NCBI GenBank assembly: GCA_910586035.1
Contig: CAJUHT010000013.1
Location: 1-53,213, forward strand
Direction: 5' to 3'
DNA from: an uncultured Christensenella sp.
GTDB taxonomy: Bacteria; Bacillota; Clostridia; Christensenellales; Borkfalkiaceae
DNA length: 53,213 bases
Positions within the stretch are counted from its first letter, which is position 1; each line of letters starts with the position of its first letter. Made by a program: the position numbers and the translations under genes. The notes below the pieces were generated by a model, which was not told where the DNA came from, searched no databases, and worked only from the letters and a program-made list of their open reading frames with translations. Below are positions 16,779-25,703 of the stretch, one piece after another.

Positions 16779-18355
16779 CAAAGGAACAACTTTTTAAAAT
16801 TTTAAACGATAACGGCGTTAGGTACGACAGGGACGTGGAAAAGGAGAGTACGGAGGGGTTTGTAAGCGACGAGTGCGCGTCGTATGCCGAAAGCGTGTAC
16901 GGCGACGTGTTCAAACTTGCCGTGTACGGCGTGCAGAACGGCTTTTCCAAGTGCGAGGACGACATAAAGGACCTGACCAAAATTATAGCTTCGCTCATTG
17001 CGGGCACAAGCAGAAAGGCGGTAAACCTATCCAAGCTGGAAGCAAAGCGGAGTCAAATAATAAAAGGGGCTACTTATTTAAGGAAGGAAATCGATATGGA
17101 TATGGTAAACCAGCTTACGGGCAATATAAACGACTGCATAAAGGCGGCGGAAGCGATAATTATTATAAGAAAGGACAACCAGCCGCTCTGCGCAAAACTT
17201 GCGGAAAGCAAGGCGGTGCTCGAAGAGCTTAAAGAAACGCTTTCGCACGCGGCGGACGTAACTTCCAAAAACGCCGCCGAATATCAGGTGAAAATATTCG
17301 AAGCGCTTATGGATTGGCGCGACGCCGTTTCCAGATACAACTGCTATTCCGATACGGTGGACGGGTTAAAGGCGGCTTTGGAGGCGGCTAAGGAATGGCA
17401 AAAACTTACTTCCACCGTCCGCAAAAACGCCAAGCGCAACGTAGACTACTACGAGTATAAGGACGGTTGCGACGACGTCGGTTTTATAATCAACGCCGCA
17501 AGGTTTGCCGAACGCACGGACGGTATGCGCGAGCATCTTTCCGATTTCAGAACGCAGACTACGCTTTTATACAGCGTGGAGGCGTTGCAGGGCGAGCTGG
17601 AACGTTCGCAGACGGAATATCTTAACGAACGCAACCAAATCAACGCCCGCCTCGGCGAAATAAAGACGGAAACGGACGGCGTGCTGTTTTCCTATCAGAA
17701 CGGGCAAACGGACGCGGTGGAAGCCGATATGAAGGTTGCCGACCTCGACGACGAGGCGGCGGAGCTGGAAGAGCGGCTTGCCAACTTGCAGGAGGACTTC
17801 GAGTACGAAAGTCGCGATTTGAAATTGCAAATTAAGGACGCGCAGGACGGAAGCAGGGTAAGGGATAAAATCGCCAAAAACTTCGAGGACTTCGTAAAGA
17901 AAATAGAGGCGTACAGAAGCACCGACCCCGCTATGTTCGTTATTCTGTGCGAGAGGATAGATTTCAACGGCGTATACGATACCCTTACGGGCAGGCTGGG
18001 CGACAGCGAAATCGACGAGGTGTATATCTCCGTAGAAACGGTAATACGCGAAGCCGAAGAGGATATAAAGAGGCAGAGGAAAAACCTTACGGGCTTCAAC
18101 AAAATCAACGACAAAATGCGCGAAAAGCGCCGTCAGGAGGAGCGTATCCTCCGCGAGCAGGAGGCGGCGCGCAGACAGCGTTTGCAGAGCCGTCAGCCCG
18201 CTTCGGAGCGCGTGCAGGCGAGCAACTCGGAGGACGAGGCGAAAAAGAGGCTGGAAAGCAGGCTTGCCCGCAGAATGTCGGGCTTAGCCGCGCCCGCCGA
18301 AGAGGGCGAAAAGAATGCGGAAGGCTCGCTCAATATCCGCAACGACGACAAGTAA
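16775..18355 (+). CDS. Long coiled-coil protein
   Basis: A 526-aa protein starting at ATG 16775, overlapping the previous stop in an ATGA. It is mostly helical: residues about 130-460 are rich in Glu, Lys, Leu and Ala with heptad-like spacing (for example ELERSQTEYLNERNQINAR and DEAAELEERLANLQED). The C-terminal about 80 residues are Arg/Gln/Glu-rich and likely disordered (REKRRQEERILREQEAARR). No signal peptide, TM segment or catalytic motif. Coiled coils of this length act as scaffolds or spacers, and its location between an adaptor-like and a metalloprotein gene supports a structural part in the complex. A longer reading frame begins at 16511, but it lies inside the upstream gene. Confidence 0.65.
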   Translation: MTKEQLFKILNDNGVRYDRDVEKESTEGFVSDECASYAESVYGDVFKLAVYGVQNGFSKCEDDIKDLTKIIASLIAGTSRKAVNLSKLEAKRSQIIKGATYLRKEIDMDMVNQLTGNINDCIKAAEAIIIIRKDNQPLCAKLAESKAVLEELKETLSHAADVTSKNAAEYQVKIFEALMDWRDAVSRYNCYSDTVDGLKAALEAAKEWQKLTSTVRKNAKRNVDYYEYKDGCDDVGFIINAARFAERTDGMREHLSDFRTQTTLLYSVEALQGELERSQTEYLNERNQINARLGEIKTETDGVLFSYQNGQTDAVEADMKVADLDDEAAELEERLANLQEDFEYESRDLKLQIKDAQDGSRVRDKIAKNFEDFVKKIEAYRSTDPAMFVILCERIDFNGVYDTLTGRLGDSEIDEVYISVETVIREAEEDIKRQRKNLTGFNKINDKMREKRRQEERILREQEAARRQRLQSRQPASERVQASNSEDEAKKRLESRLARRMSGLAAPAEEGEKNAEGSLNIRNDDK

Positions 18356-18388
18356 TTTTTACGTTTTGCAGGGGAAAGGAGGTGCCGC

Positions 18389-20350
18389 GTGCCTACGGTT
18401 ATAGAAATTATAAATTCGGCTTACGGCGTGTATTTAAGCTCGCGCGACGGGGCGGAGCTTGCGCGCGCGGCTGAAAGTCTTTCGGCTATGCTTGCGGATA
18501 AGAGCGTAAGTAAAATAATAAGCCCCGAAAACCGCGAAAACGCCGAGTTTTTGAATATCAAACTACAATTAAAGGCGCACTGTTGCGCGTATTTTTGCGA
18601 GGGGTACGATAACGCCGACTTTCTCGCGCTTAAAAGCTATGCCGAGAGCGCCGTGGAAAAGTGCGCCAAGCAGGGATTTAAAAAGACGGGCGCGCTGTGC
18701 GCGAGCGTGCTTGCCTGCGCCGACGCCGTAGACGCGATTATGTTCGACGCGGTTGCGTTAAAGGCGCGCATATGCGACGGCGAGGGGCTGTGCGTGGCTA
18801 CCGACGCGGACGAGTGCCGCTCCGTTTCCTTAGAGCTTTCAAAAAAAACAGAGCGGGCGGAAGCCTTGAACGTACCGCAAAACATTTTCACCGACGGGGC
18901 AAAATTCCCCGACGTGAAAAAGCAGATTATAGAGGACCTGCGCGAGCTTCGCGCCGTCGCCGACAATATGGCAAAGGCGCTGTGCGCGGCGCAAATTAAG
19001 GACGTTATGCGTACTGGCGCGGAGGATATCACCGCGCTTTTAAAGGGGTGCGGTTACGAATTTTTTCCCGAGGTCGACCTGTCCAAATTTGCGCGCGCCG
19101 TGGTGTTGTTTACTCCCTTTCCCGAAGAGGCGGAAATGCTTGCGTATTCATACGCGCAGGGGGCTAACGTTTACAGGGTGCAGGCGCTCGCGTTCGAGGG
19201 CGTGGACGGCGGCGGGCTTGCGGCGGCTTTCGAAGAGTTTGCCGCCCGTTCGGCGCATCTGGTAATTTACGGCGCGCCGAGGTACCGAGCCAAGAACAAG
19301 GGCGATTTTCTGCGCGCCGTAATGCGCTACTGCAAGGCGGGCGGACGCGCTTACATAGTCGCGGACGACGGCACGCGCGCCGTCTACGACGAAGCAATCA
19401 AATGCGCCTCGGGCGAAGTTACCTCGCTGGATATAAGTTTTATGTATCTTACGCTTCCCGACTTTGTGCAGACGGTGGAGCTTATGCAGGGGCTTAAAAT
19501 GCTGTCCGACGGCGGGGACATCGATTTTGTAAGAAAGAATATGCCGTTTGTCGGCTTTACGGGCTTGGACGAGGTTGTAAAGGCGTTCCGCGCAGGCGCG
19601 GATTGGAAAAAAATCGCCGCCGAACGCTCGCAGGATAATTTTCTTGCCGCTTCGAAATATATGCTAAGGTTGCCGCGGCAGGCGCTGTTTATAGACGGCG
19701 GCTGGGGAAACTATCACGAGGATATAGTAGTAAACAGGTCTAAGACTTTCGATTACGACGACGTGCGCATAGTAAATCCCGACAATATCCGCAAGATTAT
19801 GGACGGCAATTTCACGCTGTTTCAGAAGTGCGGAATGATTAGTACGTACTGCCTTTTGTGCGGGGCTTCCGCCGCCGATTGGGCGGGTTTTTCGCCCGAG
19901 GTTAAGTCGGAAAGGCTTACCGAAGCTTCAAAGCTCGTAATGCGCGCGCTGGGCGTAAACATAGTGCCCAAGGTAGAAGTGCTGGAAAACGTAGGCTCCA
20001 AGGGCGCGGGCGGCACCTGCTACGACGGCGGCAAGCGCATAGTTTATAAAAATAGTTGCGTAAAGGACTTCGATTGGACGTCTAAGGCGGTTTGCCACGA
20101 GTGTTTCCACGCGTTTCAGCACCGCGCGATTTCCGAAGGCTGGCAGGATTGGTTTGAAACCGAGTTGCATTTAACTCCGGGGCGCATAGACCAGTGGAGC
20201 TACAACTTCGGCAAATACCGCAATATCGACAAGGACTACGACGGATATATGATACAGATTGTGGAGAGCGACGCGCGCGCTTTCGAAAACGACTGCCTCG
20301 GCAAAAACGAGAGTATGGGGCAGATACTCAATCTTATCGATTTGGACTGA
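18389..20350 (+). CDS. Putative zinc metalloprotease (HEXXH) with helical N-terminus
   Basis: A 653-aa soluble protein starting at GTG 18389 behind a very strong AAAGGAGGT site. The C-terminal region contains HECFH (about residues 570-574) in the context VCHECFHAFQHRA, followed about 50 residues later by QIVESDARAFE (Glu about 626), the usual layout of gluzincin-type zinc ligands. The N-terminal about 230 residues are helical and the centre has Rossmann-like alternation (YGAPRYRAKNKG, GGRAYIVADDG). It could be a processing peptidase of the operon or a metal-binding structural protein. All three ligand candidates are present, so activity is plausible. Substrate unknown. Confidence 0.65.
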   Translation: MPTVIEIINSAYGVYLSSRDGAELARAAESLSAMLADKSVSKIISPENRENAEFLNIKLQLKAHCCAYFCEGYDNADFLALKSYAESAVEKCAKQGFKKTGALCASVLACADAVDAIMFDAVALKARICDGEGLCVATDADECRSVSLELSKKTERAEALNVPQNIFTDGAKFPDVKKQIIEDLRELRAVADNMAKALCAAQIKDVMRTGAEDITALLKGCGYEFFPEVDLSKFARAVVLFTPFPEEAEMLAYSYAQGANVYRVQALAFEGVDGGGLAAAFEEFAARSAHLVIYGAPRYRAKNKGDFLRAVMRYCKAGGRAYIVADDGTRAVYDEAIKCASGEVTSLDISFMYLTLPDFVQTVELMQGLKMLSDGGDIDFVRKNMPFVGFTGLDEVVKAFRAGADWKKIAAERSQDNFLAASKYMLRLPRQALFIDGGWGNYHEDIVVNRSKTFDYDDVRIVNPDNIRKIMDGNFTLFQKCGMISTYCLLCGASAADWAGFSPEVKSERLTEASKLVMRALGVNIVPKVEVLENVGSKGAGGTCYDGGKRIVYKNSCVKDFDWTSKAVCHECFHAFQHRAISEGWQDWFETELHLTPGRIDQWSYNFGKYRNIDKDYDGYMIQIVESDARAFENDCLGKNESMGQILNLIDLD

Positions 20351-20379
20351 TTTAACGAAAGAAATTTTAAGGAGCGGGA

Positions 20380-23300
20380 ATGGATACACAGTACATCGAC
20401 GGGTTTATAGGCGAGCTGTTGCACATAAACGAAGTTGCCGACAATAAGCTTATCGATTTAAACGCGTGCGGCGGAACGGGCACGTACTTTCTTTCGCACA
20501 CCTGCGCCGACCAAAGCGCATACGCGCTGGCTACCGTTGGCGAGCGTTTGGGCAAGACGGGCACTACTATTCTTTTAAACAGCGCTCTTGCGGGCGGCGA
20601 ACAGCGGGTAAACAGAAAACTTAACACCTTCGAGTGGCGCGCGGCGGCGGGCGGAAGCGACGTTAAATCGCTTCACGCTTTTATTGCGGGCGCGCGCAAA
20701 GATTTAATAGCCCGCGGCAACAATCCGCTGTTTTTAAGCGTGGGCGCGCTCAAATGGCGGGTAATCGTAAAGGAGCAGGGCAGGGAAACGCTTAAAGACG
20801 TGCTTTCGCCCTTGCTTATATTCCCCGTAAAGCTAATTGTTACAAGCAATTCCGCGCCCGTGGCGATTGAGTTTATAGACGACGACGTTTACGTAAACCC
20901 CTGCCTTACAGCCAAGCTTGCGCAGATTTTCGGAAACGAGGTGGCGGAAGGGTTGCCAGCCGTTGGCGGCGGCGATATAGCTTTGCCCTTGGATTTAAGC
21001 GTTTTAGGCGACGGCGTAGAGTATTTCAACGCCGTGGCAAAGTACGTAGAGGAGTGCAACCACACCGACGGCGCGGACAGCACCCTGTTCGAGTTCGATA
21101 AAGACTGTATTGCCGTCGCTCAGTACAAGCACGACGAGCTGTGCACCTATTACGACATAAGGCGGAACAAGGAAAAGATATATTCCCACCCGCTTGTGGA
21201 ACGGCTGTTTTCCAAGTCCTCTCCGGAGGGCAAGAGGGCGGGCGATACGGTTTTGCCCGACTACGTTTTGCAGAGGGACAGCGTTCAGGAAAGCATAATA
21301 ACCCGCGTGGTCAACGGCGAAAGCCTTATAATAAAGGGACCGCCGGGTACGGGCAAAACGGTTACAATCGCCAATATGCTCGCAAGCCTGCTGGCGCAGA
21401 ACAAAAAGGTGCTCTTTGCTTCCAAAAAGATTTCCGCGCTTACCGAAGTGTATGCGAAACTTCCCGAAAATTTAAGAAAGTTTACTATGCTTTTGGAGAG
21501 CGAAACGGAGAGCGCGGCGGCTAAAATACGCCCCGACGAGGTCAAGCAGGACTTTAAAAGACTGCTTGCCGAAAGCAAACAGTACCGTGAGCCGGCTTCG
21601 CTCGACGCGGACGTAAAGCAGACCGCCGCCGAAAGAGCCAAGGTTATGCGCGCCCTTTCGGCTTACATAGAATTGCTCTTCAACGACAAGTGCATTGCCG
21701 AGGATAATTTTTATAACGCGCTGGATATCATCTGTAAAAACGATATGCCCGTAATAGAGTTTGCCGAAAGTCAGGCTTTGAAAAAGGTTTCAAGGGTGCA
21801 GTACAACCATATGCTTTCGCAGGCGGGCGAGGCGCAAAAAGCTTTCGATGTGCTCGGCGGCAACGGCGCCCACCCTGTGTATAAATGCCCTTGGTTCGGG
21901 CTGGATTTGGCTTGCGACAGCGAGGGAGCCCTTGCGGCAAGCGAGGAAACGGGCAAGCTCGCAACGGAAATATCCGCCCGCATAGAGGGGGGCTTGAAGG
22001 AGTGCGGGCTAAATTTAAACGATTTGACTCTCGCGCAGGTGTACGGCGCGGCAACGTGCGGGCTTGGCGGCGGGCAAATCGAAACGATTGCTTCCGACAA
22101 GAATTGCGCGGAAATTTTAAGCGAAACGGAAAAGAGATTAAACGATTACCTGTCTTTGCCCGCGGGCGAGGAGATAAAAGTTCAATTGCCCAAGGAAGAG
22201 CGGGCGGAAGCGCGGGTTATAAAACTCGGCGCGCTGAAATGCGACAAGTCTTTAACCCTCGCTCAGATAAAGCTTATAAAACAAAACGAGGCAATCTCCG
22301 CCGAGGGCGGCGGGCTTTCAGGAAAGGAGGCGTTTGCCGCCGTAGTAAAGCTAACTGAGGGCATAGCCAAGGCGGAAGCGGAGCGCGCGGCTCATCTTTC
22401 GCGCAGTTGCGAAGCGTTTAAAAACGACCTGACGGCGGAACAGGCGCAAGAGGTTATTTCCTCGCGCGAGAGCCTTTTAAAATATTTTGAAAATTGCCCC
22501 GAAAAGCCCAATGGTTTGGACTTCAAGGCTAAAAAGGCATACGCAAAACTTTGCGGTTTAAGTTTTCTTCCTTCGCCTTCGTTCAGGGATATCGTGGGGG
22601 CAACCGAACAGTTTTGCCTTGCTTACGACTGTCTGCGCACCGCCGAGGAAATTGTTGCAAGTATGTATAAGCTGTTCCACAGACAGCTTAGCGCGGACGA
22701 AGTGGCGTGCGTAAGACTGGTAGCAGAAAAGTGCGCCGACGGCAATATATCGCCGCGCGAATACGTGCGGTCGGTTGTAAACGCTTTCGAATTTATCTGC
22801 GATTGCTATTCTTTCGCCGCGGGCGACTGTCAGGGCGCAACTTTGGGCGCGCTGTGCCAAGGTTTCGAAAGGGCGTACAGGTTGCAATTACTCATAGGCG
22901 AGCTTGAAAAGCTTAACGAAACCGTAGCCGTTTACGGCGAAGCCGAGGCGGGCAGGGAAATCGAAATTGCCGGCGGCTTGGTTGCGGCGGGCGCGTTTAT
23001 TCAAGCCTGCAAGCGGCAGGGCGTTGCGGCGGAAAATATAGCCGCGGCGGCGGAATATCTGCGCGGAGAAAGCGCGGCGATTGCCGACAGGGCGCAGGGC
23101 GTTACAGACGGGCTTAAAGAATTCGGCGTTAAATATTTTAAAAACTACTATTCGATAAACGGCGATGACAGTACTTTCGGCGATTTTAAAATTCTTGCCG
23201 CGCAGGCGGGCGACAGGGAAGTAATTGCCGCCGCGGCTTCGTACACGGCGCTTAAAAACAGCCCCTCCAACGCCCTCGATTTGGGCGCGTTCCTCTATTG

Positions 23301-24963
23301 GTTCGAGAAGGGGGGTAAGCTGAAAGACGGACTAACGTTCAAAGACGCGTTCGAACACTCTTTCTTTTCCCTTGCCGTCCGCGCGAGGGATAGCGAGCTG
23401 GGCATAATGCGCAACGGCTTGGGCGCGTATGCGCAAAACAATTTGGATAAACTTGCCGCCGCGGACGAAAAACTGTGCGAGCTTAACGCAAAAATTACTG
23501 AGGGCAAGTGCCTTTCACGCATTAAACCCGACGACGGGGACTACATTTTCGTTCAGGACAGAAACCCCAACGAAAATTTGCGCCTTATGTTCAAGCGCCA
23601 TCCCGAGGCGGTGTTAAAACTTAAACGCTGTTTAATTCTTTCTCCCTATACGGCAAGCCTGCTGTTTAACGGAGAGGAGTACGAGGACTTCGACGTTTTA
23701 ATAATAGACGAGGCAAGCCAGCTCGAACCGGCGCTTGCGCTCCCCGTACTCTTCCGCTCTAAGCAGTGCGTAATAGTCGGGGACGAATGGCAGATGCCGC
23801 CAATCAAGCATTTTGCCGCGCTCTCGCCCGTGCAGGGGGACGGCACGGAAGGGTATGCTGGTCTGGAAAGCGAAATTTCCGTTTTGGGGCTTGCGCTCAG
23901 AAACGAGGGCTTCTCCGTTTCCGAACTTATCTGCCACTACCGCAGTAAGACGGAGGCGCTTATAAAGTACTCGCAGGAAGCGTTTTATCCCAATATGCGC
24001 ACGTTTCCGTCGCCCGTGCCCGCTGTTAAAGCCGAAAAGGGCGTAAAGGGGCTGGGCTTTAAGGACGTGTACGTTCCCGAAGGCTTCGTTACCGCAGGCA
24101 AGAATGCCGCCGAAGCTGAAAAAGTGTTGGAAGAGTTAAGGCTTCACTTCGATAATTATTACGACGAAAAGACCAAAACGCTGTCTATGTCGGTGGGCGT
24201 GGTTGCGTTCGGCGAAGCGCAGTGCTCGGCGATAGAGGCAAAGGTAAAGGCGGACGCAAAGCTTTGGGCAAAGATACAGCGCGCGCTTGAAAATTTTGAC
24301 GACCTGCCCGAAAAACTGCTGTTCTTCAAGACGATAGAAACGGTGCAGGGACAGGAAACGGAACACCTTATTCTTTCCATAACCCACGGCAAGCGGGAGA
24401 GCGGACTGCATATGCATTTCGGTCAGCTCAATCAGGGCAAACTGGGCAGGTGCATTTTCAACGTGGCGGTTACGCGCGCGCAGAGCCTCGTTACGGTGGT
24501 GCACTCCGTGCGCGCCGCTGAAATAACGGGCGACAGCGTGTCGTACATACGCGACTATCTGTATACGGTAGAGAGGTTTTCGCGCGAGGGCGAAGGCGGA
24601 TTTTTAACCGACGCAACGGAGAGCGGGTTTGTAAAACAGGTTGCGGAATTTGTCCGCTCCTGCGGGGTGCCGAAAGAGCGCGTAATCGTCAACTACGGCG
24701 TAACCGAGGGGTCGGTCAGAATTCCCGTGGCGGTGCTTGACAAAGGGCTTAAAAGGGCTGTTTTCGGCGTCTGGTGCGAAAAGCCCGTAGGCGGCAAGTA
24801 CGACTTTATCGATTACAATATGCGGTACGCGGCAACGCTTAAAAATTGCGGCTGGCGGTTGCATACGGTATATATTCACGATTGGACGGACAATAAACAA
24901 AACGAACAAAGGGCGCTTGCTGACGAGCTTGCGCGAATAATCAACGAAGAGGAGAATAATTAA
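20380..24963 (+). CDS. Giant SF1 helicase with C-terminal REase-like domain
   Basis: A 1527-aa DNA2/NAM7-type superfamily 1 helicase. Walker A GPPGTGKT lies at about 320-327 and Walker B with motif III at about 1107-1135 (IIDEASQLEPALALP, then IVGDEWQMPP). Near 1320 there is ETVQGQETEHLILS, and near 1370 the motif VI region NVAVTRAQSLVTVVH. The 780 residues between motifs I and II are mostly helical and form a very large insertion. The last about 110 residues (RIPVAVLDKGL, FGVWCEKP, CGWRLHTVYIHDW) resemble the REase_MTES_1575 nuclease fold often fused to such helicases, but the usual Glu-Cys-Asp-Gly core is altered to WCEKP, so cleavage activity is doubtful. ATG 20380 follows AAGGAGCGGG. Confidence 0.82.
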   Translation: MDTQYIDGFIGELLHINEVADNKLIDLNACGGTGTYFLSHTCADQSAYALATVGERLGKTGTTILLNSALAGGEQRVNRKLNTFEWRAAAGGSDVKSLHAFIAGARKDLIARGNNPLFLSVGALKWRVIVKEQGRETLKDVLSPLLIFPVKLIVTSNSAPVAIEFIDDDVYVNPCLTAKLAQIFGNEVAEGLPAVGGGDIALPLDLSVLGDGVEYFNAVAKYVEECNHTDGADSTLFEFDKDCIAVAQYKHDELCTYYDIRRNKEKIYSHPLVERLFSKSSPEGKRAGDTVLPDYVLQRDSVQESIITRVVNGESLIIKGPPGTGKTVTIANMLASLLAQNKKVLFASKKISALTEVYAKLPENLRKFTMLLESETESAAAKIRPDEVKQDFKRLLAESKQYREPASLDADVKQTAAERAKVMRALSAYIELLFNDKCIAEDNFYNALDIICKNDMPVIEFAESQALKKVSRVQYNHMLSQAGEAQKAFDVLGGNGAHPVYKCPWFGLDLACDSEGALAASEETGKLATEISARIEGGLKECGLNLNDLTLAQVYGAATCGLGGGQIETIASDKNCAEILSETEKRLNDYLSLPAGEEIKVQLPKEERAEARVIKLGALKCDKSLTLAQIKLIKQNEAISAEGGGLSGKEAFAAVVKLTEGIAKAEAERAAHLSRSCEAFKNDLTAEQAQEVISSRESLLKYFENCPEKPNGLDFKAKKAYAKLCGLSFLPSPSFRDIVGATEQFCLAYDCLRTAEEIVASMYKLFHRQLSADEVACVRLVAEKCADGNISPREYVRSVVNAFEFICDCYSFAAGDCQGATLGALCQGFERAYRLQLLIGELEKLNETVAVYGEAEAGREIEIAGGLVAAGAFIQACKRQGVAAENIAAAAEYLRGESAAIADRAQGVTDGLKEFGVKYFKNYYSINGDDSTFGDFKILAAQAGDREVIAAAASYTALKNSPSNALDLGAFLYWFEKGGKLKDGLTFKDAFEHSFFSLAVRARDSELGIMRNGLGAYAQNNLDKLAAADEKLCELNAKITEGKCLSRIKPDDGDYIFVQDRNPNENLRLMFKRHPEAVLKLKRCLILSPYTASLLFNGEEYEDFDVLIIDEASQLEPALALPVLFRSKQCVIVGDEWQMPPIKHFAALSPVQGDGTEGYAGLESEISVLGLALRNEGFSVSELICHYRSKTEALIKYSQEAFYPNMRTFPSPVPAVKAEKGVKGLGFKDVYVPEGFVTAGKNAAEAEKVLEELRLHFDNYYDEKTKTLSMSVGVVAFGEAQCSAIEAKVKADAKLWAKIQRALENFDDLPEKLLFFKTIETVQGQETEHLILSITHGKRESGLHMHFGQLNQGKLGRCIFNVAVTRAQSLVTVVHSVRAAEITGDSVSYIRDYLYTVERFSREGEGGFLTDATESGFVKQVAEFVRSCGVPKERVIVNYGVTEGSVRIPVAVLDKGLKRAVFGVWCEKPVGGKYDFIDYNMRYAATLKNCGWRLHTVYIHDWTDNKQNEQRALADELARIINEEENN

Positions 24964-24964
24964 A

Positions 24965-25687
24965 ATGGCAAAGACACAGCTAAGAGATTACAGCAGTTCG
25001 AGAGGACGGGTTGTAGAGGACAGAATGAACGAAGTGGAGATGCAGGCGCGCCGCGAAAATCAGACGGCGGCTATGGACGAGAAGATTAAAACGCTCGCGG
25101 AAAAAGCCATAGAATTTTACGATTTGTACGGCGCGGAGGACTACCGCTATCAGATGATGGTAACATTCCTCGACGTTGCTTTTCAGATGAAGGACGCAAT
25201 CACGCTCATATCCTCCGTGCAGGTGGCTACTTCCTACCTTTCCACGGCGATAGAATTTATAGACGATTCCATACTCTACGAAGATAAGTTTAACGAACAG
25301 CTTCTCTCCCGCAGTTACGGTCCCTTCGCGCGGTTGAAGCGGCGCATTATGATGAGAAGGGCTTCTAAGAATAACCGCAAGCGCTTGGAAACGGCTATAA
25401 AGAATATGACGGCGCGCGTTGAAATGGCGCACGAAATTACCGATTCTTTGAGAATAGGGTTTGAAAAAATGCGCGACTCTATGGCGCGCGCGGATATCAA
25501 ACGCCGCAAAAAGGAAGCCAAGCGCGCGGCTAAGGGCGGCGCGCCCGCACCCGACCAGGGTAGGGCTTTGAAATATATAGAGGAAGTAAGGGGCGGCAAA
25601 CCCGCTTCGTCTTCAACTTCTCCCGCACCCGCGCCCGCGCCGCAGGGCGACGGCGGAGCAACCCGCGATATAGACGACATTTTGTAA
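24965..25687 (+). CDS. Small helical protein, possible ESCRT-III-like partner of the AAA ATPase
   Basis: A 240-aa, almost wholly helical protein, starting 1 nt after the helicase stop and ending 16 nt before the AAA gene. Residues about 15-185 form several amphipathic helices including a strongly basic stretch (ARLKRRIMMRRASKNNRKR). Residues about 185-230 are a Pro/Ala/Ser-rich linker, and the last residues are ATRDIDDIL, a short acidic-hydrophobic tail. A basic helical core, flexible linker and terminal peptide beside a Vps4-like ATPase is the design of ESCRT-III subunits. I see no clear sequence identity to Snf7, PspA or Vipp1, so this is a hypothesis from layout and neighbourhood. It could instead be any helical adaptor. 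Confidence 0.55.
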   Translation: MAKTQLRDYSSSRGRVVEDRMNEVEMQARRENQTAAMDEKIKTLAEKAIEFYDLYGAEDYRYQMMVTFLDVAFQMKDAITLISSVQVATSYLSTAIEFIDDSILYEDKFNEQLLSRSYGPFARLKRRIMMRRASKNNRKRLETAIKNMTARVEMAHEITDSLRIGFEKMRDSMARADIKRRKKEAKRAAKGGAPAPDQGRALKYIEEVRGGKPASSSTSPAPAPAPQGDGGATRDIDDIL

Positions 25688-25703
25688 TTGACGGGGGTAT
25701 ATT

